NCBI RefSeq assembly: GCF_000716785.1 | Contig: NZ_JNYY01000009.1 | Coordinates: forward strand, 124,001 to 188,000 | Direction: 5' to 3' | DNA: 64,000 bases | Source of the DNA: Amycolatopsis vancoresmycina | GTDB lineage: Bacteria; Actinomycetota; Actinomycetes; Mycobacteriales; Pseudonocardiaceae | In this document: one piece after another, positions 51,932 to 59,458 of the stretch | Layout of the letters: each line of letters begins with the position of its first letter | Numbering within the stretch: position 1 is the stretch's first letter | Program-made: the position numbers and the translations under genes | Notes under the pieces: generated by a model | Seen by the model: only the letters and a program-made list of their open reading frames with translations | The model's database searches: none | What the model was told of the DNA's origin: nothing

Positions 51932-53374
51932 GTGCGCGTGATCGTGCTGCTGGCCGCGATGCTGGTGACGGCCTTGGCCGGGGTGACGCCGGCTTCGGCG
52001 GCCCCGGCGCCCCTGGTGAGCTCGGCGTCGGGGCGGTGCCTGACCGTCCGGGGCAACGCCGACACCCCCGGGACGGTGCTGGAGATCCAGGACTGCGGTG
52101 GTCAGACCGGGCAGGCGTTCGAGTTCACCACGGCCGGTGAGCTGCGGACGCTGGGCGGCACCCGGTGCGTCGACGCCTACGGCAACCGGACCGCCCCCGG
52201 CACCGCGGTGATCAGCTGGTCCTGCACCGGCGGGGCGAACCAGCAGTGGCGGCAGAACGCCGACGGGACGATCACCGGTGGCCAATCCGGACTGTGCCTG
52301 GACGTCAACGGCGCCGGCACGGCCAACGGCACCGCGGTCATCCTGTGGACCTGCCACGGCGGGACCAACCAGCAGTGGACCGGCGGGACGACGCCACCGC
52401 CCCCGTCCGGCACGGCGCCGTGCGACATCTACGCGTCGGGTGGTACGCCCTGCGTCGCCGCGCACAGCACGGTCCGGGCGCTCTACGGGGCTTACGCGGG
52501 CAACCTCTACCAGGTCCGGCGTTCCTCCGACAACGGGACGCGGAACATCGGGGTCCTGGCGGCGGGCGGCAACGCCGACGCCGCCGCCCAGGATTCCTTC
52601 TGCGCGGGCAGCACCTGCGTCGTCACGGTCGTCTACGACCAGTCGGGCCGCGGGAACGACCTGTGGTACCAGGGTTCGAGCGTCGTCCCGGGCTCCAGCC
52701 AGAGCAGCCCGGCGAAGGCGACGTCCGAGTCGCTCACGGTCGGCGGCACGAAGGCGTATTCGCTGTACATCAACCCCGGCAACAGCTACTGGCGCGACGG
52801 CCACCTCACCGGCGTCCCGACCGGCAGCGCCCCCGAGGGCATGTACATGGTGACCAGCGGCACGCACGTCAACAGCGGCTGCTGCTTCGACTACGGCAAC
52901 AGCGAAACGACCCGGAAGGCCGACGCGGCCGGGGCGATGGACGCGATCAACTTCGGCACCGAGTGCTGGTTCGGCGGCTGCAGCGGCGGCGGCCCGTGGG
53001 TGCAGGCCGACCTCGAATGGGGCCTGTACCCGGGCGGCAGCCAGCAGTGGAACCCGAACCAGCGCGCGCTGCCGAGCAAGTTCGTCACGGCGATGCTGAA
53101 GAACAACGGCACGTCCCGGTTCGCCCTCAAGGGCAGCAACGCCCAGTCGGGCAGCCTCACCACGATGTGGGACGGCGGCCTGCCGAACGGGTACAGCCCG
53201 ATGAAGAAGCAGGGTGCGATCGTGCTGGGCAGCGGCGGGGACTGCTGCAAGCCCGGCGGCGGGGCGAACCTCAGCGCGGGCACGTTCTACGAAGGCGCCA
53301 TGGTCGCCGGCTACCCCTCGGACGCGACCGAAGCCGCGGTGCAGGCGAACGTCGTCGCGGCCGGCTACCGCTGA
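51932..53374 (+). CDS. GH54 alpha-L-arabinofuranosidase with N-terminal ricin module
   Basis: 480 aa from GTG 51932 (GAGGAGG upstream). A signal peptide ends near 23. Here the ricin trefoil comes first (about 26-150, SGRCLTVRGNADTPGTV, NQQW twice), followed by a Pro/Gly linker and the GH54 domain (about 162-480). The vicinal Cys motif CCFDYGNSET, nucleophile Glu362 in QADLEWGL and acid/base Asp437 in GSGGDCC are present, so it should be active. Extra Cys pairs (DCCKPGGG) are unlike the other GH54 copies. The module order is reversed compared with the other enzymes here. Confidence 0.93.
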   Translation: MRVIVLLAAMLVTALAGVTPASAAPAPLVSSASGRCLTVRGNADTPGTVLEIQDCGGQTGQAFEFTTAGELRTLGGTRCVDAYGNRTAPGTAVISWSCTGGANQQWRQNADGTITGGQSGLCLDVNGAGTANGTAVILWTCHGGTNQQWTGGTTPPPPSGTAPCDIYASGGTPCVAAHSTVRALYGAYAGNLYQVRRSSDNGTRNIGVLAAGGNADAAAQDSFCAGSTCVVTVVYDQSGRGNDLWYQGSSVVPGSSQSSPAKATSESLTVGGTKAYSLYINPGNSYWRDGHLTGVPTGSAPEGMYMVTSGTHVNSGCCFDYGNSETTRKADAAGAMDAINFGTECWFGGCSGGGPWVQADLEWGLYPGGSQQWNPNQRALPSKFVTAMLKNNGTSRFALKGSNAQSGSLTTMWDGGLPNGYSPMKKQGAIVLGSGGDCCKPGGGANLSAGTFYEGAMVAGYPSDATEAAVQANVVAAGYR

Positions 53375-53409
53375 ACCCCCTGACCCCTCCGTCGGAAGAG
53401 AGAACTCCC

Positions 53410-55800
53410 ATGCCCGCAAACCTGCTCCGGAGACTCCGCACGGCCGCGGTCGCCGCGGTCGTCCTCGCCGCCGGCGTCGTGGCCGCCGCCGCGCCCGCCC
53501 AGGCGGCCACGTCCATCACGCTCGACGGCGGCTCGGCGGGCCGCACCTTCGACGGCGTCGGCGCGGTCAGCGGCGGTGGCGGCAACAGCCGCCTGCTGAT
53601 CGACTACCCGGAGCCGCAGCGCGGCCAGATCCTCGACTACCTCTTCAAACCGGGGTACGGCGCCGCCCTGCAGATCCTCAAGGTGGAGATGGGCGGGGAC
53701 ACGAACTCCACCAGCGGCGCCGAACCCAGCCACGCCCACTTCCGCGGCGATCTCGACTGCAACCGCGGGTACGAGTGGTGGCTGATGGAGCAGGCCAAGG
53801 CGCGCAACCCGAACATCAAGCTCGTCGGCCTGCCCTGGGGCGCGCCGGGCTGGATCGGCAACGGCACGTTCTTCTCGAACGACCTCACCGACTACTACCT
53901 GTCGTGGCTGGGCTGCGCGAAGCAGCACGGGCTGACCATCGACTACCTCACGACCGTCCAGAACGAGAAGCAGTGGAGTGCCGACTGGACGGTCACCATG
54001 CGGAACGCGCTCAACGCCAACGGGTACTCGAGCGTCAAGGTCATCTCCGGCGACTCGTGGCCGGGGGACTGGGGGCCGGCGAGCGCGATCTCGACGAACG
54101 CGGCCTACCGCAACGCGACCGACGTCCTCAGCGCCCACTACACGTGCGGCTACCTCAGCGCGCAGACGTCGTGCGGGGTGCCGTCGAACGTCACCGCGAC
54201 CGGCAAGACGTTGTGGTCCAGCGAAAACGGCTCCCAGGACTACAACGACGGCGCCAAGCCGCTGGCCCGCGGCATCAACCGCGTCTACCTCGACGGCAAG
54301 ATGACCGCGTACCTCAACTGGGACCTGATCGCCGCCGTCACGCCGAACATCCCGTGGCCGACGGTCGGCCTGATCCTCGCCAACCAGCCGTGGTCGGGCT
54401 ACTACTCGGTCGGCAAGGACGCGTGGGCGCTGGCGCACACGACGCAGTTCACCGCCCCGGGCTGGAAGTACCTCGACGCCTCCAGCGGCTACGTCGGCGG
54501 CAACCGTTCGAACGGCAGCTACGTCACGCTGAAGTCGTCGAACAACTCCGACTACAGCACGGTCATCGAGACCATGGACGCCACCTCGGCCCAGACGCTG
54601 AACCTGAACGTCACCGGCGGGCTGTCCACCGGCCAGGTGCACGTGTGGGCGACCAACCTCAACTCGAACAACGCTAGCGACCACTTCGTGCACAGCACCG
54701 ACGTCACGCCGTCCGGCGGGGCGTACTCCCTGACCGTCCAGCCCGGTTACCTCTACACGATCACGACCACCACCGGGCAGGGCAAGGGCACCGCGACCAG
54801 CCCGGCGCAGGGCTCGCTGAACCTGCCCTACAGCGACGACTTCGACGGGTACGCCAAGGGCAAGGAAGCCAAGTACCTGATGGACATGGAGGGTGCGTTC
54901 GAGACGTCGGCGTGCGGCGCCGGCCGCGCCGGGACGTGCGTGCGCCAGGCGTCCACGCAGAAGGCCATCCCGTGGAAGAAGACGACCGATCCGTACGCGT
55001 TGCTGGGCAACGTGGCCTGGAGCAGCTACACGCTCAGCACCGACGTGCTGCTCGAGAAGTCCGGGTACGTCGAGCTGCTCGGCCACGCCGGTTCGCAGGA
55101 CACCGGCAACCAGGGCGCGCTCAACGCGTACTACCTGCGGGTGAGCGACACCGGGGCCTGGTCGCTGCGGCGCAACAACACCAGCCAGCAGAACACGCAG
55201 CTGCGCAGCGGCACGACGACCGCGCTCGGCACCAACAGCTGGCACAAGCTGTCCCTGGGCTTCTCCGGCAGCACCATCACGGCCTCCGTCGACGGCACGG
55301 TCGTCGGCACGGTCACCGACGGCACGTTCCCGGCCGGCCAGGTCGGGATCGGCACGGCCCAGGGCGAAACCGCGCAGTTCGACAACCTCGCGGTCGCCGG
55401 CTCGGGCGGCGGGTCGACGTCGGTGCTGCGCAACACCGCCGCGGGCCGCTGCCTCGACGTCCCGAACGTGTCGCAGACCAACGGCACCCAGGTGACGCTC
55501 TGGGACTGCAACGGCGGCAGCAACCAGCAGTGGACGGTGACCTCCGGCAAGCAGATCCAGGTGTACGGCAGCAAGTGCCTCGACGCCGAGGGCGCCGCCA
55601 CGACCCCGGGCACCCGGGTGATCATCTGGGACTGCACGAGCGGCACGAACCAGCAGTGGACCGCGGCCGCGGACGGCACGATCACCGGCGTCCAATCGGG
55701 ACTGTGCCTGACCCCGAACGGGAACGGCACGGCGAACAGCACCCCGGTGACGCTGCAGACGTGCACCGGCGGAACCGCGCAGAAGTGGACCCGGAGCTAG
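53410..55800 (+). CDS. GH59 beta-galactosidase (galactocerebrosidase family) with ricin module
   Basis: 796 aa from ATG 53410. A signal peptide ends after AQA near 33. The GH59 barrel starts with TFDGVGAVSGGGGNSRLLID, with the acid/base Glu in TVQNEKQW and the nucleophile Glu in LWSSENGSQDY. A beta-sandwich and a concanavalin-like domain (about 475-665, FDGYAKGKEAKYLMDMEG) follow as in galactocerebrosidase. A ricin trefoil occupies 670-796. Bacterial GH59 enzymes are thought to release beta-galactose, here probably from arabinogalactan or galactolipids. The gap to the GH54 gene is 35 bases, so they are co-transcribed. Confidence 0.92.
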   Translation: MPANLLRRLRTAAVAAVVLAAGVVAAAAPAQAATSITLDGGSAGRTFDGVGAVSGGGGNSRLLIDYPEPQRGQILDYLFKPGYGAALQILKVEMGGDTNSTSGAEPSHAHFRGDLDCNRGYEWWLMEQAKARNPNIKLVGLPWGAPGWIGNGTFFSNDLTDYYLSWLGCAKQHGLTIDYLTTVQNEKQWSADWTVTMRNALNANGYSSVKVISGDSWPGDWGPASAISTNAAYRNATDVLSAHYTCGYLSAQTSCGVPSNVTATGKTLWSSENGSQDYNDGAKPLARGINRVYLDGKMTAYLNWDLIAAVTPNIPWPTVGLILANQPWSGYYSVGKDAWALAHTTQFTAPGWKYLDASSGYVGGNRSNGSYVTLKSSNNSDYSTVIETMDATSAQTLNLNVTGGLSTGQVHVWATNLNSNNASDHFVHSTDVTPSGGAYSLTVQPGYLYTITTTTGQGKGTATSPAQGSLNLPYSDDFDGYAKGKEAKYLMDMEGAFETSACGAGRAGTCVRQASTQKAIPWKKTTDPYALLGNVAWSSYTLSTDVLLEKSGYVELLGHAGSQDTGNQGALNAYYLRVSDTGAWSLRRNNTSQQNTQLRSGTTTALGTNSWHKLSLGFSGSTITASVDGTVVGTVTDGTFPAGQVGIGTAQGETAQFDNLAVAGSGGGSTSVLRNTAAGRCLDVPNVSQTNGTQVTLWDCNGGSNQQWTVTSGKQIQVYGSKCLDAEGAATTPGTRVIIWDCTSGTNQQWTAAADGTITGVQSGLCLTPNGNGTANSTPVTLQTCTGGTAQKWTRS

Positions 55801-55812
55801 CGGCTCACCGGC

Positions 55813-55856
55813 TCGTGAGTGAGAAACAGTGTTCTAACGCTGTTTCTCACTCACGA
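55813..55856. terminator. Long hairpin, TCGTGAGTG element (copy 2)
   Basis: Arms 55813-55833 and 55836-55856 pair over 21 bases with one G-T pair and a CT turn. The outer TCGTGAGTG and the GTTCTAAC centre match the element at 33112. It lies 12 bases after the GH59 stop, as expected for a terminator. Confidence 0.83.
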
Positions 55857-55942
55857 CCGGCCGCGGCAGGCCTTCCCCGAGCCGGCGAACGCATCCGGTC
55901 ATCGCACTAGCCGCCCTCCGCGGCGGACGAAGGAGTTCGACG

Positions 55943-57189
55943 ATGAAGGCACGCTGGAGAAGACTGTGGCCGGCCGTGGTGATCGCCGCGGGCGCGGTGG
56001 CCGGTACGGCGACGACGTCGCAGGCCGCCACCCAGGGACCGTGCGACCTCTACGCGGCGGGCGGCACGCCCTGTGTCGCCGCGCATTCGACGACGCGGGC
56101 GCTGTACGGCGCCTACAGCGGTTCGCTCTACCAGGTCCGGCGCGCGTCGGACAACGCGACGCGCGACATCGGCGTGCTGAGCGCCGGCGGAGTGGCGAAC
56201 GCGGCGGCGCAGGACAGCTTCTGCGCCGGGACGACGTGTCTGATCACGGTCATCTACGACCAGTCCGGCCGGAACAACCACCTCACGCAGGCGCCGCCGG
56301 GTGGCTTCCAGGGTCCGGCGGCGGGCGGCTACGACAACCTGGCGAACGCGGCCGCCGCCCCGACCACGGTCGGCGGCCAGAAGGCCTACGGCGTCTACGT
56401 GGCTCCCGGCACCGGGTACCGCAACAACAACACCAACGGCGTCGCGACCGGTGACCAGGCCGAAGGCATGTACGCCATTTTCGACGGCACGCACTACAAC
56501 GGCGGTTGCTGCTTCGACTACGGCAACGCCGAACGCAACAGCCGTGACAACGGCAACGGCACGATGGAGGCCATCTACTTCGGCAACATCAAGGTCTGGG
56601 GCTACGGCGCCGGCAACGGCCCGTGGCGATGCGCAAGGAAGGCGCCATCATCCTCGGCACGGGCGGCGACAACAGCATCGGCTCGGCAGGCACGTTCTAC
56701 GAAGGCGTGATGACGTCGGGCTACCCGTCGGACGCCACGGAGAGCGCGGTCCAGGCCAACATCGTCGCGGCCGCCTACGGCACCGGCGGCAGCAACACGG
56801 GCACCGGGCCGGTGCACGCGGTCGGCGCGGGCAAGTGCCTGGCCGCCCCGAACTCGGCCCAGGGCACGCAGCTGCAGATCGCCGGCTGCGCGAGCCAGGC
56901 CGGCCAGACCTGGACCCGCACGGCGGACGGCAGGCTGACGGCCACCCTCGGCGGCGCGACGCTGTGCCTGGACGCATCGGGGCAGGGCACGAGCGCGGGC
57001 ACGAAGGTGGTGACGTGGCCCTGCAACGGCCAGGCCAACCAGCAGTGGACGGTCAACGCGAACGGAACGGTGACCGGTGTCCAATCAGGACTGTGCCTGG
57101 ACGTGACCGGAGCATCGACGGCCGACGGCGCCCCGGTGGAGCTGTGGACCTGCAACGGCGGCAGCAACCAGCAGTGGACGTTCGGCTAG
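55943..57189 (+). pseudogene. GH54 arabinofuranosidase-ricin gene broken by an internal frame-shifting deletion
   Basis: The first part (ATG 55943, GAAGGAG upstream) encodes a signal peptide and the GH54 N-terminal half through CCFDYGNAERNS and GYGAGNGPW. At about 56627 the frame changes. The gene then resumes one frame over with MRKEGAIILGTGGDNS and continues through a complete ricin module to 57189. Compared with the intact GH54 at 36303, some 68 residues are missing between GPW and the Met, about 202 bases. These include the ADLENG segment with the catalytic nucleophile. The product would be inactive. A sequencing or assembly fault is possible but would have to remove about 200 bases. Confidence 0.85.
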
Positions 57190-57258
57190 TGCGGCCCTCC
57201 GCCGCGCCCGTCCCCGTGGTATCCATGAGGGGGCAGCGGTGCGGAGGAGGGCGTGGCC

Positions 57259-59451
57259 GTGGCAGACGATGGGGTGCACAACCACGTCAGCGGGACGGTG
57301 GCGGGCCACGTGGTGCAGGCCCGCCACATCGGCGTGGTCAACCTGGGTGAACGCGCCGCTTTCGACGCCGTCGACTACCTGCGCGCGGTCCGCCGGGCGG
57401 CGGAGGGCCACCCGGTGGTCTCCCGTGAAGGGCTGTCGGCGGACACCGTGCCGCTCAGCGCGGTGTACGTCGACCGGGACCTGGTCGACCGGTCCACCGG
57501 GCGGCCCGGCACCTGGCGCCAGGCGCTCGCCGCGAGCGACCACCTGGTCGTCTTCGGTGGCCCGGGTGGCGGCAAGTCGAGCTTGCTCCGGCGGATCGCC
57601 GCCGCCCTCGCGGAAGACCAGGACGCCTCGGCGCCGTGCTTGCCCGTTCCCGTGCACGCACGCCGGTTCCGGGCCGGGATCCCGCTGGCCACGGCGATCC
57701 GGGACGGCGCGGTCGCCGAACTCGGGTCGTTCCTGCTGACCGGCCTCCCGGCGGACGCGTTCGCCGCGGCCCCGCCGGCCGGCGGCACCTGGCTGGTCCT
57801 GGTGGACGGGCTGGACGAGGTCGCCGGGATCGACGAGGCACGGGTGGCCCTCGAAGCGATCACGGAAGGCGCGCGGCACCCGTTCCTCCGCTTCGTCGTG
57901 GCGACCAGGCCGGTGCCGGACACCGACCTGCGGGCGGCCGGGAACCGGTTCGCGGGCTACGAGCTCCGGCCGTTCGACGTGCCCGCGCTCGGCCGGTTCG
58001 TCCGCCGGTGGCTCGAACTCCGCGGCGTGGCGGGCGCGGCCGAGCTGGGCGACGGCGTGGTCGCGCACGTGCGCCGCAACGGTTTCATGGACTGGCTGCT
58101 CGAGCCACTGGCCGCGACGATGCTCTGCGGGCTGCTGCTCCAGAACCCGGGCCGGCGGCTGCCCGGCCGGTTGTCCGATCTCTACGAACAGTACGTGCGG
58201 AAGCTCTTCACCGGCCGGGCGTACACGAACGCCGAACGCCGGACCCATCGCGACGTCGTCCAGCTGCTGGAAAAGGTCGCGAGCGAGCGGCTGTTCCGGA
58301 GCCCGGACCTGCCGGTACTCGCCGCGGCCGGCAAGTTCGCCCGCGGCACGCCGCTCGAACCGGCCGCGGCCGACCCCGGCGTGCGCGCCCGCGAACTGCA
58401 CGACGTGCTGTGCCGGACCGGCCTGGTCGTCTCGGCGGCGGGGGACCTGGAGTTCGCGCACGCGACCTTCGAGGAGTACCTCGCGGCCCGGCGCGTCGCC
58501 GACCGCCTGGTCCGCGACACCGGCGCGGACCGGTGGCGCACGCTGGACCGGGTCTTCGAAGCCCTCGCCGCCCAGTACGGCACGGACTCCGGCGAAAGCG
58601 ATGTCTCGCAGGTCTTCCGCTTCTCCCAGGTGCCCGTCTTCCTGGCCGACATCTGGTCGGCGAGGGCGAAGGACACCGACGTCCTCCTCGAGCACCTCGT
58701 GCGGTATTCGCCGGACGGCGGCTGGTGGCTGGTGCGCCGGCTGGCGGCGGCCGGGCTGACGGCCGGACCCGGGCCGGTCGCCGCGCTGGCCGAGATCACC
58801 GGCGACGCGTCACTGTCCGAAGAGGACCACTGGGGCGCGGCGATCACCCTGCGGGATCTCGGGCACCCGGAAGGGATCGCCCGGCTGCTGGCGATGGTGG
58901 CCGACGCCGATCTGCCGGACTTCGAGCGGATCCGGGCGATGCGGGAATGCGGCCGCTCGGGCGCTTCGGCCGCGGCGGCGGCCGGTTTCCTCGGCCGCAG
59001 CCGGGAGTTCCCCGACTGGGAGTACCCGCACAGCGTGGTCGACGCGGCCGAGGCGATGCCGGCGGACGACGACGAGGCGTTGTCCGAGGGCCTGGACCTG
59101 GTGCTCGGCAACCGGCACCTGCCCGAAGGGATACGGCTGCACGCGGGGAGCGTCGCGGTGGTGCTCGACGGCGAAGCCGCCTACCGGAAGCTCCTGGCCC
59201 AGCGGTTCCGCCGCCTGGGTTCGGCGCTGGGCGAGCAAGCCGCCCGCGGCGTCTCGGAGGCGTATTCCGTGCTGTGGCGGATGGTGCGGGATCCCGAGCT
59301 GGCCGGGGACCTGCGCTGGGACGCCGCCGACGAGCTGGCCGCGCTCGACGACGACACCGCGGGTGCCGCGTTCCGCGCCCTGGCCGAGGACCCGGGGCTC
59401 GACGAGCGGTACCGGCGCCGAGCCGCCCAGGCCGCCGCCGGCTTCGACTGA
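57259..59451 (+). CDS. NACHT NTPase with N-terminal RHIM-like amyloid motif (BASS type)
   Basis: 730 aa. The GTG at 57259 has GGAGGAG eight bases upstream; a GTG at 57253 is too close to it. Residues 8-25 (NHVSGTVAGHVVQARHIG) resemble bacterial amyloid signalling sequences of the RHIM-related group found on actinobacterial NLR-like proteins. A linker leads to the NACHT domain: Walker A GGPGGGKSS at about 100-108, Walker B LVLVDGLDE near 180, and winged-helix parts ending in EFAHATFEEYLAARRV. The C-terminal 300 residues look like HEAT-type helical repeats, probably the sensor. It should be cytosolic, oligomerising on activation and seeding a partner by amyloid templating. Confidence 0.85.
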   Translation: MADDGVHNHVSGTVAGHVVQARHIGVVNLGERAAFDAVDYLRAVRRAAEGHPVVSREGLSADTVPLSAVYVDRDLVDRSTGRPGTWRQALAASDHLVVFGGPGGGKSSLLRRIAAALAEDQDASAPCLPVPVHARRFRAGIPLATAIRDGAVAELGSFLLTGLPADAFAAAPPAGGTWLVLVDGLDEVAGIDEARVALEAITEGARHPFLRFVVATRPVPDTDLRAAGNRFAGYELRPFDVPALGRFVRRWLELRGVAGAAELGDGVVAHVRRNGFMDWLLEPLAATMLCGLLLQNPGRRLPGRLSDLYEQYVRKLFTGRAYTNAERRTHRDVVQLLEKVASERLFRSPDLPVLAAAGKFARGTPLEPAAADPGVRARELHDVLCRTGLVVSAAGDLEFAHATFEEYLAARRVADRLVRDTGADRWRTLDRVFEALAAQYGTDSGESDVSQVFRFSQVPVFLADIWSARAKDTDVLLEHLVRYSPDGGWWLVRRLAAAGLTAGPGPVAALAEITGDASLSEEDHWGAAITLRDLGHPEGIARLLAMVADADLPDFERIRAMRECGRSGASAAAAAGFLGRSREFPDWEYPHSVVDAAEAMPADDDEALSEGLDLVLGNRHLPEGIRLHAGSVAVVLDGEAAYRKLLAQRFRRLGSALGEQAARGVSEAYSVLWRMVRDPELAGDLRWDAADELAALDDDTAGAAFRALAEDPGLDERYRRRAAQAAAGFD

Positions 59452-59458
59452 GGGTGCC

